From positions 62,001-126,000 of IMG/VR virus record IMGVR_UViG_3300018080_005856: a stretch of 64,000 nucleotides of DNA; one strand, 5' to 3'. This document shows positions 17,300 to 25,967 of the stretch, piece by piece. This DNA is from a virus. Position numbers and translations under genes: made by a program. Numbering within the stretch: the first letter of the stretch is position 1; every line of letters starts with the position of its first letter. The notes beneath the pieces were generated by a model. The model had not been told where the DNA came from and did no database searches. It saw only the letters and a program-made list of their open reading frames with translations.

Positions 17300-18558
17300 T
17301 GGCAATAACCGTTGTAAGCACCACTCCGGCCTCAGGGTCAACAGAACAGTATATTGATTACAGTATCTTTGTACAGTTTAGTGCTGAAATAGAGTCGTCA
17401 TATCTAGACAGTACGTATTTCAAGATATATCGTACAAACGAGTCCCACACATCGTTCTATGAGCTAGTTGCAGTTACCGTGTCTAAAGATGGGGCCGTTG
17501 TAGAAATAGACCCTATGTCGAACCTGAGACCGTCAGAGTACTACACTCTGATTATAGTTGGGGGCACAGCGGGAATACAGTCTATAACTGGGGATACTCT
17601 GGGCTCTAACTCTGTTATCTACTGGAAAACAGCAGCTACGATATCCCCGGTTACTAGTACACCCGGGGTAATACCCGATGTAGTACTATATCAAGATGGG
17701 GATCGTACTGACGACGAATATGAGCCTTCTTCTGATGCATTCTCAGCTACCGGTTCCGGCGCCGCGATTTCTCTGGTATCTACTTTCCCTACCAATAAGA
17801 GTGTTGGAGTTACTACTCTAGATAATCTGATATTCCTGTATAACGACGATATAGCTTCGGATTTAACTGTACCAGTCAACATTCTGAAAGGCAGATATAA
17901 TGATCTACCTGTTGATATGGATCCGTTTGGGGATAGAAGTATTACAATAACTGGAGTAGTTTCGTACGATAACCAGGTTGTTTTCTCCATGTCCGGGATT
18001 GTTGATAGTGAGAACAAAGAGTACACTTTTACAATGGCTCCCGGTGTAATACGAGGAGAAACACGTGAAGGGGTGGATTCTAGAACTCATGAAATAAAGC
18101 TCATGGGCCCACTAGATCCTGTTTATGCTACTCCTGACCAAATATCCACCAGGGTTACGGGTTGGGACGCAGAGGTAGACACATCATTCACAGACTATGA
18201 CCTATGGAAACTTATCCTTGAAGCATCAACCTGGGTTAGGGATGTCTACGGTGCTACTATGACTGAAGACAATATGATCCAGGTGAACAAGCTTACCATT
18301 TGTCTGGTTCTTCTAGAAATGTTCATACGTGGATTCATCTTATCTGGAGGAGTCAGAGCCAGAACTCTTCTAGCTATCAGAGTGGATTATGAGCAAACGG
18401 ATTGGAATACGGTAGTAGATGAGCTAGAGAAATGTATAAGAGATTCTATGCCTGATGATGTTGCATCTGCCGGTGGAGTAGCTATAGGGATTAAATCCGG
18501 TGCCGGATTAAACAGTATAGCTGGCTTTAACACCAAGAGATATGGGATATACCGATAA
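17299..18558 (+). CDS. Neck protein with two Ig-like (SbsA/Big_5-type) domains
   Basis: A 419-residue protein. Residues about 3-115 (VVSTTPASGSTEQYIDYSIF, then LRPSEYYTLII) match the SbsA-type Ig-like repeat, and residues about 158-270 are a second, more diverged copy beginning SLVSTFPTNKSVGV. From about 275 an unrelated helical domain (DLWKLILEASTWVRDVYG) resembles head-tail adaptor proteins. So an adaptor carries surface Ig domains, as on many phage capsids and necks, where they may bind cell surfaces or glycans. The start overlaps the previous stop and the stop overlaps the next start. Confidence 0.7.
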   Translation: MAITVVSTTPASGSTEQYIDYSIFVQFSAEIESSYLDSTYFKIYRTNESHTSFYELVAVTVSKDGAVVEIDPMSNLRPSEYYTLIIVGGTAGIQSITGDTLGSNSVIYWKTAATISPVTSTPGVIPDVVLYQDGDRTDDEYEPSSDAFSATGSGAAISLVSTFPTNKSVGVTTLDNLIFLYNDDIASDLTVPVNILKGRYNDLPVDMDPFGDRSITITGVVSYDNQVVFSMSGIVDSENKEYTFTMAPGVIRGETREGVDSRTHEIKLMGPLDPVYATPDQISTRVTGWDAEVDTSFTDYDLWKLILEASTWVRDVYGATMTEDNMIQVNKLTICLVLLEMFIRGFILSGGVRARTLLAIRVDYEQTDWNTVVDELEKCIRDSMPDDVASAGGVAIGIKSGAGLNSIAGFNTKRYGIYR

Positions 18559-19064
18559 TGCCTAGATGGATTAACATGAGGAGGCACGCCCGGGCCCTCA
18601 CCAGAGGGGATCGTATAACTGTTTCCCAGGGTAAGTGGATAGTTCTCAGACTCATGAGAATTGGCCATTATTCAGAATACTGGAATAATGATAGGCAAGA
18701 AGCTATCGGTGGGCCAAAATGGCTATACGATGATATTGTCTTGAGGGCAATTTCCAGGCCCGGTTCAGTACAGGCAGCGCTCCCGGGAATATCCCAGACA
18801 GCAGAAAACGTCATAGGGACTGCAGGTATAGAAGATGTCTCCCAGATGATATACGCTATAGAGATAACAGAGGATCTAGTAAGATATCCTATGGAGGGAG
18901 ACAGAATATATGAAATAACTGATTTTGCCAGCAGAACTAAACCTATTCCGCCACTGACTGCCACCAGTATGTACGAGGTACTCAATATGATACCGGATAT
19001 AGGAGACCATGGTAGAGTAGAAATCCTGTATCTTCATACCATAAGGAGAGCAGGGGAGTCATAG
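18558..19064 (+). CDS. 168-residue putative neck/head-completion protein
   Basis: Starts within the stop of the Ig-domain gene (TAATG). Basic N-terminus (MPRWINMRRHARALTRGDRI) followed by beta-rich sequence, similar in size to head-closure proteins of contractile-tailed phages. Position between connector and tail genes supports a neck role. No family recognised. Confidence 0.6.
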   Translation: MPRWINMRRHARALTRGDRITVSQGKWIVLRLMRIGHYSEYWNNDRQEAIGGPKWLYDDIVLRAISRPGSVQAALPGISQTAENVIGTAGIEDVSQMIYAIEITEDLVRYPMEGDRIYEITDFASRTKPIPPLTATSMYEVLNMIPDIGDHGRVEILYLHTIRRAGES

Positions 19065-19066
19065 AA

Positions 19067-19813
19067 ATGGCTATTAACTATTATGGAATTCCACAGAATC
19101 CTGCTTTTGATATGGATTCTTACCTAGAATTAAGGGACAAAGTAGAGGCATATAGACACCATATATGGACTTCTGATATCCTGGACCATCTAAGACTCCC
19201 AGGGCAAACAAGTATATGGGATCTTCTGATATATGTGGGAAAATGCCTAGAAGAATGGTTGGAAAACGTAGGCTATTCTGGTGAAAACATACTGTATTCG
19301 CCAGCCTATCCTGATATCATATATTCATTGCATGGGAGTTCTACTGCTACACAGGACTCTCCGCATAGAAAGGTTCAGCCCATCATAAGCTACATGGTGG
19401 AAAGAAGAGAGCCGGATTCCCAAGGTAAAAGCCCCTTCTCAGGAAAGGGTAAAATGTGGAAATTCAGGAACTGCGGAGAGTATAAGAGCCCTACAGGTGA
19501 AACTTATAGGGTAAGATACAAGTCCTGGGAAAGTCAAGTGAACTTTTCCTGTATACATAGGTCTGGGACAGAAGCGGAGGCATTGTGTATCGGATTTGAA
19601 CAGTTTATGGATCTGAACGAGAAGCACTTCCTGGAGGCTGGTATGAATAGAATGGTAGCCATGGGAAGATCTCCAGAACCAAACGTAGTTCTGCAGAATG
19701 CTGGAGTTCATTATCGTGAAACAAAGTTCTGGTTTAGAACACAGGAGTTCCAATTCGCTGGACCGTTTGCTAATATTACTGACGTCGATCTTGACGTCTC
19801 AGTTCAGACTTAA
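19067..19813 (+). CDS. 248-residue putative tail completion protein
   Basis: Begins three bases after the previous stop and is the last gene before the sheath, the usual place of a tail terminator or completion protein. Tryptophan- and tyrosine-rich, with an N-terminal helical part and a beta-rich C-terminal half (TYRVRYKSWESQVNFSCI, ETKFWFRTQEFQFAG) that resembles tail-terminator folds. Assignment is by position. Confidence 0.55.
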   Translation: MAINYYGIPQNPAFDMDSYLELRDKVEAYRHHIWTSDILDHLRLPGQTSIWDLLIYVGKCLEEWLENVGYSGENILYSPAYPDIIYSLHGSSTATQDSPHRKVQPIISYMVERREPDSQGKSPFSGKGKMWKFRNCGEYKSPTGETYRVRYKSWESQVNFSCIHRSGTEAEALCIGFEQFMDLNEKHFLEAGMNRMVAMGRSPEPNVVLQNAGVHYRETKFWFRTQEFQFAGPFANITDVDLDVSVQT

Positions 19814-19823
19814 GGGTCTGGAC
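19802..19823 (+). other. Small hairpin between the neck operon and sheath gene
   Basis: GTTCAGAC pairs with GTCTGGAC (one G-T pair) around a TTAAGG loop, overlapping the stop of the neck gene and just before the sheath GGGAGGT site. It could weaken read-through or stabilise the sheath mRNA. No T-tract follows, so it is not a standard terminator. Confidence 0.3.
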
Positions 19824-19845
19824 TATCTTCTCTGGGAGGTAAAAT

Positions 19846-22275
19846 ATGAGCCTTGAAGAATACAACGGTGTACGCTCAACGATCATAGATCAGAAGACTA
19901 ACCCTCCTGTTGGTAATGTATCCAGACAAAGTACATTCATCTTCGGGACGGCCAAGTCAGGCCCAAGACATACCCCTACTAGAGTAACCACAGATAGTGT
20001 CAGAAGTATATTCGGGGAGGTTCCCATAGACTCCAGTTTTGATACTTCTCTTGTACGTGGTTACTATGAGTACATACAGTCATGTAAGGGCACTCCTGAT
20101 GTTTCTTTGATCAGAGTTGGTACCACATCACCGGCCAGAATAGACCTATACGAGAATGTAACTACCCTATCTGGGGAGTTAAGCTATACTCTAGACGGAA
20201 GTACTCCATCTAAATCCATGTATATTCAAGCTTTGACCGAAGGGTCAGAGATGAATGCTACAACTGTGGAAGTCACAGAGGATGATACAACTGGATTACC
20301 TTCGTATATGGAAATAGAACTTCCGGACGGGACTGTAGCTGGCTATAATCTTTCTCCATCTTCCAGTGCGGCTGGAGTGGTTACACGTGTTTCAGAACTA
20401 TGCGCGTATATAAACTCCAATTCCTCATTGAATGAGTACATAGTAGCAGGGTTCACTGCTCTAGAAGAGACAATTGAACTCACTATTACAGCCGTTAGTG
20501 GAGAATTAACAAGAACATATGAGATAGAGCCCGATGCCCCGGCTGTTAACGAGTCATGGGGAGATAAACTCATAGCTGTAAAAGAAGCATATCAATCACA
20601 AACTATTTCAGGAGAAGTAGATGCTGGCGATATGACTGCAGAATTACCTGTTATTCCTGTAAAGAGTATGAACGAAGGAGTTCCGACAATAACGGACTTT
20701 ATAAGGTTCTCTACTCTTGAAACCGTTGTAACAGTAACGCCTGATCTTGTGGGTCAAACAAACTATGAGGCAGATCTGTACTGTGCATCAGTTACTGGAT
20801 GGGATAATAGCTACGACATTTCAGGAAACTCTGAGCATGGATGGAGCTTTAAGCTCTATGTTAAACGTTCAGGTTCCACTTCCAACACAGAACTTACCGT
20901 AGATACAGATTATACTATCGACTCTACGAATGGGGCGGTAACTATAATAGCTGCTCTTCAGGTAGGGGATGTGTATTATGCGACTTACCGGTATGAGGTT
21001 TCTTACTCTGAGGCCAAGAGGCGGTCAGAGTTAACTAGTGGATCGGCTAGGAGCTACTTCATTACTGGAGATGAGATCATATTTGGTGCGGCTCAGCCGG
21101 CCGATATGTTGGTATACTATACTACCAACGTATATATGGATTCATCTGATATAACTATCAACAGCTTTCTTGACCCTGTTATCACGTTCAACAATGCTGA
21201 TAATCTGCCGGAAGAAGGTGGTACGGTATACCTCACTATACAGTATGAGCCAGAACTACCGGCGGCCAGTGGGAAAGTATTGCCTGGTAGTGTAACACAG
21301 CCGGGTTCACTAAGTGGTGGATCAGATGGTCGTATCCTGAGCAAGAAAGACTACGAAGACGCTGTAGTAGATGCTCTTGTAGCAGTCGACCTTTACCCAA
21401 GGCGCCATAACGTAATTATGGGGTGTTACCTTGACGATACTGTATCAGGATACAACGCTGAAACAGGTCTTGCAGAGAATCAAGCTCTCAATATGTGGTC
21501 AACATTCTTGCCATATATAGATAGGGCATCTAATCTTACCAATGAGTGTGATATGGAGATTCCAGTTAGACCATGTGCAGACCTGACACAGGATAATGTA
21601 AACACCTGGATCGGTAAGCTGATAAACAACTCGGATACAGACCCAAATAGACCAGCTAATATCATAGACTCGGTCAACAACTTCCGTGCTGAAGCTCCTC
21701 TAGGGGTTCTCATTGTGACCATTCCAGAAGTAAACGGCGGTAGAAGGTACTTTGCTAACCCTGGCTGTATATATGCCGGCTACAAGCAAAATATGCCATA
21801 CGATAGGTCAGCTACCCATGACTTCCTTCCTGGTAATATTAAAGACCTTGGTGTCAAGATCTTTAACGCGGAGACAATAGGCAAGTTAAACCTGAAAAGG
21901 TATACAACTGCTATACTTGACTACGCGGGGAGATTCATATGGGCAGATGCTCCTACTCTCGGTATAAAGTACCGGTCCCAGTTTGACAGACAGTTTGTCA
22001 GGGATACCGTATACCTTGCGGTAGGTATGGCACGAGAAGTAGCTGAGAAGTACATTGGTAAACCAAGGCTACCTCAGTATATAATATCTATGAAGAAGGA
22101 TGTTTCGAAAGCTCTGGACATGCTAGTTCCGGATGTTCTCAACGACTTCTATGTAGATGTTGTACCAGTAGTTGATGGATACATCACTGGTAAGACTAAA
22201 CTGAGAATGATGCTGGTAACAGCTAAAGAAATCAGGACGGTCGAGATAGAGACTTCCGTCAGCTTGGTACAGTAA
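19846..22275 (+). CDS. Contractile tail sheath protein
   Basis: An 809-residue protein, longer than many sheaths, with the expected ends: the N-terminus shows PVGNVSRQSTFIFGTAKSGP and the region SLVRGYYEYIQSCKGTPDVS; the C-terminal half has SGGSDGRILSKKDYEDAVVD, LYPRRHNVIMGCYLDD and the terminal strand region KLRMMLVTAKEIRTVEIETS that interlocks sheath subunits. The middle (about 150-450) is beta-rich and probably a surface insertion. GGGAGGT lies seven bases before the ATG. Directly followed by the tube gene, as in most myoviruses. It forms the contracting outer tail tube. Confidence 0.88.
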   Translation: MSLEEYNGVRSTIIDQKTNPPVGNVSRQSTFIFGTAKSGPRHTPTRVTTDSVRSIFGEVPIDSSFDTSLVRGYYEYIQSCKGTPDVSLIRVGTTSPARIDLYENVTTLSGELSYTLDGSTPSKSMYIQALTEGSEMNATTVEVTEDDTTGLPSYMEIELPDGTVAGYNLSPSSSAAGVVTRVSELCAYINSNSSLNEYIVAGFTALEETIELTITAVSGELTRTYEIEPDAPAVNESWGDKLIAVKEAYQSQTISGEVDAGDMTAELPVIPVKSMNEGVPTITDFIRFSTLETVVTVTPDLVGQTNYEADLYCASVTGWDNSYDISGNSEHGWSFKLYVKRSGSTSNTELTVDTDYTIDSTNGAVTIIAALQVGDVYYATYRYEVSYSEAKRRSELTSGSARSYFITGDEIIFGAAQPADMLVYYTTNVYMDSSDITINSFLDPVITFNNADNLPEEGGTVYLTIQYEPELPAASGKVLPGSVTQPGSLSGGSDGRILSKKDYEDAVVDALVAVDLYPRRHNVIMGCYLDDTVSGYNAETGLAENQALNMWSTFLPYIDRASNLTNECDMEIPVRPCADLTQDNVNTWIGKLINNSDTDPNRPANIIDSVNNFRAEAPLGVLIVTIPEVNGGRRYFANPGCIYAGYKQNMPYDRSATHDFLPGNIKDLGVKIFNAETIGKLNLKRYTTAILDYAGRFIWADAPTLGIKYRSQFDRQFVRDTVYLAVGMAREVAEKYIGKPRLPQYIISMKKDVSKALDMLVPDVLNDFYVDVVPVVDGYITGKTKLRMMLVTAKEIRTVEIETSVSLVQ

Positions 22276-22286
22276 GGAGGTAATAA

Positions 22287-23087
22287 ATGAGTGTAGAAGG
22301 TTCAAACAGCGTAGTATCTCAGTTTACACAAACATATACTACGTTTAGTGGTGTCGATATAACGGCCCTGTTTGATGATATGACAGTAATGACTGTTCAG
22401 GGTATTGCAGTGTCAATTACCCGAGAAAAGGTCCCTGTCTACGTTTTCGGAAGAGCAAGGCCAGTCTCCATATCGCGTGGAAAGAGAGGTATAGCTGGAA
22501 CTTTACAGTTCGTTCTGTTTGACAGAGACGCGCTATACCATCTCATGCAAAATCCAGATCACTTCTATTACGCACATGCGGATGAAGTAAACTGGCTCAC
22601 AAATGCGGCAAATATGGCCAATTACCCAGGTCAACAGGGTACTGCTCAGATGGAAGACGGAACACAGCGTCCAGCTGGAGTTGCCAGGTCCCAAACAGCA
22701 ATACCCGACTACATGGATCAAATATGGCCATTTGACGTAACTCTGGTTGCCCAGAATGAGTATGGGCAAGGAGCATGGTCAGCCATAATAGGTCTGGAGA
22801 TCATAAACGAAGGTGGTGGTATCAGTATGGATGATCTCACCAATGAAGAGCAAGCGACATATATCGCGTTGCATAGAGTCCCATGGACAACCCTCTCACC
22901 TCTAGATAGAGATGAAGGTAATACCGACTACTGGGTATCTCAAGTACAGCTTTCAACAGATGGCAGGCTTGGTATATTTGGTGGCCGTCCTGGTGAGGAT
23001 TCTACCTTCGTTCCTGCTGGATATAACGAGGATGCGTATACTTATACAGCTAATCCTACTGAAGACGTTGTATATCCCAGCACCTAA
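22287..23087 (+). CDS. Tail tube protein (main)
   Basis: A 266-residue protein directly after the sheath, with a near-perfect AAGGAGGT site. The segment TFSGVDITALFDDM, VSITREKVPVYVFGRARPVS and SRGKRGIAGTLQFVLFDRDA is the signature of a tube-like virion protein family of large phages. Later conserved points are ADEV, FDVTLVAQNEYG and EIINEGGGISMDDL. The same pattern recurs in the 464-residue gene at 23462. It forms the inner tube around which the sheath contracts. A hairpin and a strong terminator follow. Confidence 0.8.
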   Translation: MSVEGSNSVVSQFTQTYTTFSGVDITALFDDMTVMTVQGIAVSITREKVPVYVFGRARPVSISRGKRGIAGTLQFVLFDRDALYHLMQNPDHFYYAHADEVNWLTNAANMANYPGQQGTAQMEDGTQRPAGVARSQTAIPDYMDQIWPFDVTLVAQNEYGQGAWSAIIGLEIINEGGGISMDDLTNEEQATYIALHRVPWTTLSPLDRDEGNTDYWVSQVQLSTDGRLGIFGGRPGEDSTFVPAGYNEDAYTYTANPTEDVVYPST

Positions 23088-23123
23088 CAATTAAGGCAGT
23101 TCCTCCTTTCCGTTAGTCCTCCA

Positions 23124-23147
23124 CTCTCCATCTAACAAGATAGAGAG
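23124..23147 (+). other. Hairpin preceding the tube-gene terminator
   Basis: CTCTC-c-ATCT pairs with AGAT-a-GAGAG around AACA. With the terminator that follows it forms a tandem-hairpin 3' end like that of the capsid gene. Confidence 0.4.
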
Positions 23148-23149
23148 CG

Positions 23150-23180
23150 AAGCCGGGTCAGAAATGGCCCGGTTTCTTTA
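23150..23180 (+). terminator. Rho-independent terminator after the tail tube gene
   Basis: An 11-bp stem (AAGCCGGGTCA with TGGCCCGGTTT, allowing G-T pairs) closes a GAAA tetraloop and is followed by CTTTATATT. Strong stem and correct position. Confidence 0.8.
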
Positions 23181-23189
23181 TATTACAGT

Positions 23190-23222
23190 TGCAAAAAGCT
23201 ACAGTATACGTTAACTTTTGCA
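23190..23222. repeat. Inverted repeat upstream of the zinc-ribbon gene
   Basis: TGCAAAA (23190-23196) and TTTTGCA (23216-23222), 19 bases apart, flank GTATAC and GTTAAC palindromes. It could be an upstream operator of the promoter at 23239-23268. Confidence 0.35.
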
Positions 23223-23238
23223 CTTAGAATATCATAGG

Positions 23239-23268
23239 TTGCGCATTATTGCGCTATGGTGATATAAT
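23239..23268 (+). promoter_or_regulatory. Candidate extended -10 promoter with inverted repeat in the spacer
   Basis: TTGCGC (23239-23244), 18 bases, then TGA-TATAAT with a perfect -10 at 23263-23268. The inverted repeat GCGCA-TTAT-TGCGC (23241-23254) overlaps the -35 and the spacer. The predicted transcript start near 23275 excludes the ATG at 23271 as start of the next gene. Confidence 0.55.
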
Positions 23269-23288
23269 TCATGAGAGGTATGACATAT

Positions 23289-23462
23289 ATGAGAAAGAGG
23301 GGAAACTACGTCAAATGCCCACTATGTGGGGGAAAGGGACAGGTGCAAGACAAGGATACTAAGGAACTGCTACCGTGTCCCAAATGTGACAGAGGCTTTA
23401 TCCATGTGTCTGATGTTGGTTCAACAATGATATTTGATGAGGATGATGGTTATATAGACTAA
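23289..23462 (+). CDS. 57-residue zinc-ribbon protein, DnaJ-like cysteine motif
   Basis: CPLCGGKG followed by LPCPKCDRGF is a DnaJ-type zinc module (CxxCxGxG plus a second CxxC). The frame opens at 23271, but that ATG lies upstream of the predicted transcript start; ATG 23289 follows GAGAGG by ten bases and is preferred. Acidic C-terminus. The stop overlaps the start of the tube paralogue (TAATG), so the two are coupled, and the zinc protein may assist folding or assembly of tail proteins. The same kind of motif is repeated inside the 1,966-residue tail protein. Confidence 0.7.
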   Translation: MRKRGNYVKCPLCGGKGQVQDKDTKELLPCPKCDRGFIHVSDVGSTMIFDEDDGYID

Positions 23463-24856
23463 TGGCTACTACAGATATTGACTCTCGTATAGCTAATATC
23501 GATCCAGATAAGGTAGATGATTATATATCATCACCGATGTATCCTACAGTAATGGACTACCCTGAGTCTATATCCGTTGGGGATAAGCTGTTTCCGTTGC
23601 TGTATATATACTATTTTGGGAACCCAACAGATTATTCAAAGATATCAAACACCAATCTATTCACCAAAGGTATGGAAGACTATATAGAGTTGATATCTGC
23701 GGTAGGTGGTTATTCTGAGTCTAAAAGTGCCCAGATGATAACAACATGGGTCAAAAGCACACAGGCGCTGAAGAAGTTCCGTCTTATGTTTGACTCAGCA
23801 TGCAAGAATAACCCGCAATTCGTATGGCTTATGGCAAACGCAGCATCTGCAGCAATGAAGAAGTACTCTAGTAGATTAAGTTACGATGATGAGAGGCCTC
23901 TACCTGGGTCAACATATTACAGACAACATTTGCCCAACGGGAAAACAAAGTTCTCATCTGTCCCTGCTATAAATGGAAATACTGGTACTGATATAGGAAC
24001 CTCCATGGAAGCTCTCAGAATACTATTTGAGAACGGACTTCTTACCTACGACTATGACCTGGGGATAAGGCCAATCAACATATTCACTGGAGAAATGTCA
24101 GAGGAGAAAGAGGAACTAAACAAGGAAAATGTTACTGCAAGATACTTAGGCCTCCCGACAAGAGGAATATTCACTGCCAGTAAAACCAAGAAGGGGTCCT
24201 CTATGTATCATACCTTTTCCGGTATAGATATAAATGCCCTAGCGTCTCTAGACACCAATGTTGCTGACCTGAACCAGCTGCTCTCATTATCCTGGTCCAT
24301 ACATAGGGGAACAACCTCTCTGAGAACTGTTGGGAAGGCTTCTCCCGGAGGTAGAGTTAAAGGGGGCAGAACTGTTGCTGGCACTATGGTATTCGCGCTA
24401 ACTGACCATCACCCACTACGGGATATTATCCCTGATACCTGGGAGGGGAGAAAGACTCAAGTGCTTAATGATCCAGACAACTGGAAGCCCCTTGTAATGG
24501 CGGACGAGATTCCAGGGTTTGATCTAGTATTAACCCTTACCAACGAGTACGGGTTTGCTGCTATCACTACGCTGTATGGTGTTCAAATAGCTGACGAGGG
24601 TGGGGTCTTCGGAATGGATAACCTTATGACTGAAATGGTACTACAGTATACAGCTGTAGCTATGGATCCTATAATGGAAGTATCTCTGGATGAGAATGGG
24701 GTCATAGATCCTTTTGGTATCCTACAGGGGGGTTATTCCAAAATGTGGAGAAAGCGGGAACTCATATCAGCCGGCGCTGGATTCTCAGACTTGGAAGCAG
24801 CATATGAGAGGTATTATGATACAGTACTATTCACTCCGAAAGTAAGAAGTAAATAA
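23462..24856 (+). CDS. Tail tube paralogue with extra N-terminal domain
   Basis: A 464-residue protein. Residues about 245-425 repeat the tube signature: YHTFSGIDINAL, LSWSIHRGTTSLRTVGKASP, GRTVAGTMVFALTDHHPL, ADEIPGFDLVLTLTNEYGFA and DEGGVFGMDNL, aligning point by point with the 266-residue tube protein. The first 240 residues are helical and unrecognised. Such fusions commonly initiate or cap the tube at the baseplate. Coupled to the zinc-ribbon gene upstream; the rightward transcript then meets the leftward lipoprotein genes. Confidence 0.75.
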   Translation: MATTDIDSRIANIDPDKVDDYISSPMYPTVMDYPESISVGDKLFPLLYIYYFGNPTDYSKISNTNLFTKGMEDYIELISAVGGYSESKSAQMITTWVKSTQALKKFRLMFDSACKNNPQFVWLMANAASAAMKKYSSRLSYDDERPLPGSTYYRQHLPNGKTKFSSVPAINGNTGTDIGTSMEALRILFENGLLTYDYDLGIRPINIFTGEMSEEKEELNKENVTARYLGLPTRGIFTASKTKKGSSMYHTFSGIDINALASLDTNVADLNQLLSLSWSIHRGTTSLRTVGKASPGGRVKGGRTVAGTMVFALTDHHPLRDIIPDTWEGRKTQVLNDPDNWKPLVMADEIPGFDLVLTLTNEYGFAAITTLYGVQIADEGGVFGMDNLMTEMVLQYTAVAMDPIMEVSLDENGVIDPFGILQGGYSKMWRKRELISAGAGFSDLEAAYERYYDTVLFTPKVRSK

Positions 24857-24861
24857 CTATA

Positions 24862-24972
24862 ATGGCCACAATCAAAGATGCTACTGGCCCTAGGGCCGCC
24901 AGCAAGGCAAAGCCTATTAACGCACCTATTACATGTCCAAAAGCTGATAACATTAGGGGTACTCCCAGTTAA
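24862..24972 (+). CDS. Possible 36-residue peptide (doubtful)
   Basis: An ATG five bases after the tube-paralogue stop opens 36 codons (MATIKDATGPRAASKAKPIN and on). It lacks a clear ribosome binding site and its end overlaps the convergent lipoprotein gene by 20 bases. No terminator was seen here; the 96 bases between the two convergent genes are otherwise featureless. Confidence 0.2.
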   Translation: MATIKDATGPRAASKAKPINAPITCPKADNIRGTPS

Positions 24973-25957
24973 TACCATCAGTAGTGTATCTGTTGTATAA
25001 AACGTAGTAGTGCTCCTGGTCGTCTGAATTCCACTCATAATAACCACCAACGATGTTCCATATTTTATCCTTGTATACTATTGCACTATAAGCCGGAAAC
25101 GAGAAATTGTATGGGCAACCCGTACCGTAAAGTGAATCCATGGATACTCTGGACCAGTTCTCTAAATCGTCTATAGTGGTATTCCATATATCATATAACT
25201 TTTGAGGAACTGTACCATATGCTTCTCTTCCTCCCATTACCCAGAACTTATTGTTATAAACAAGAAACGCATGGCCTGTTCTATGCGGGACCAGCGTGTC
25301 TAGAGTTATGGCTTCCCACGTAACAGCATTATCTGATACAAACAGACCACTGCCTGAAGATATATATATTCTACCGTCATATACGACACATCTAGGATGT
25401 CCAGATTCTAGGTTAGAATTATAACATCGCCAGGTTTCTCCATCGGTAGATGAACAAGCTGTACTGGCAGCTTCTAAGGAAGTGTGCATTCCACCTATGA
25501 CCCACATCGCACCATTGAAAACTATGAGAGAATGATATGCTCTTTTCCCGAAGGGGGCATGTTCTGTTACACAAGTCCAGTCTTTGCCATTAGAGGATGA
25601 CCATACGTCGTCTTCATATTCGTAAGCTGGTGTAGGACCATCTGATAATTCTCCACCAGTGATCCATAGCTTCCCATTGTACTCTACTATTCCATCCATC
25701 ACCCTGGGAGGAAATTCTGGTTTGTCCTTTATAAGAGTCCAGTCTTTGCCATTCTTCGAAGAATATATTCCACCATAGTCTACTACTCCGCCGTACTCTG
25801 TGTGGTAACCACAGTGGACAAATATCTTGTCCTTGAATATTGTGACTGTAGGCCAGCTCAATGCCGGAAGTTCGTCGTATATTACTTCCTCTTCCAATCC
25901 ACATCCTGGCAACAGAATGATAATGATGGCTATAATCTGAAATATCACTGGTTTCAT
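24953..25957 (-). CDS. Predicted surface lipoprotein, six-bladed kelch-like propeller
   Basis: The ATG at 25957 is chosen because GAGGTG lies seven bases upstream and because it gives a textbook lipoprotein signal: hydrophobic VIFQIIAIIIILLPGC with the lipid-modified cysteine at 19. The 334-residue product then repeats a kelch-like unit six times, each with an aromatic/Gly-Gly core: KDKIFVHCG, NGKLWITGG, NGAMWVIGG, DGRIYISSG, NNKFWVMGG, KDKIWNIVGG, interspersed with DVWSSSNGKDWT-type strands. Six blades would close one beta-propeller. It would be displayed on a cell membrane, not built into the virion, unless signal processing is bypassed. Possible roles are superinfection exclusion, surface adhesion or glycan binding. 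It lies ten bases downstream of a second kelch lipoprotein. Confidence 0.8.
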   Translation of the reverse strand: MKPVIFQIIAIIIILLPGCGLEEEVIYDELPALSWPTVTIFKDKIFVHCGYHTEYGGVVDYGGIYSSKNGKDWTLIKDKPEFPPRVMDGIVEYNGKLWITGGELSDGPTPAYEYEDDVWSSSNGKDWTCVTEHAPFGKRAYHSLIVFNGAMWVIGGMHTSLEAASTACSSTDGETWRCYNSNLESGHPRCVVYDGRIYISSGSGLFVSDNAVTWEAITLDTLVPHRTGHAFLVYNNKFWVMGGREAYGTVPQKLYDIWNTTIDDLENWSRVSMDSLYGTGCPYNFSFPAYSAIVYKDKIWNIVGGYYEWNSDDQEHYYVLYNRYTTDGINWEYP

Positions 25958-25967
25958 AACTTTCACC

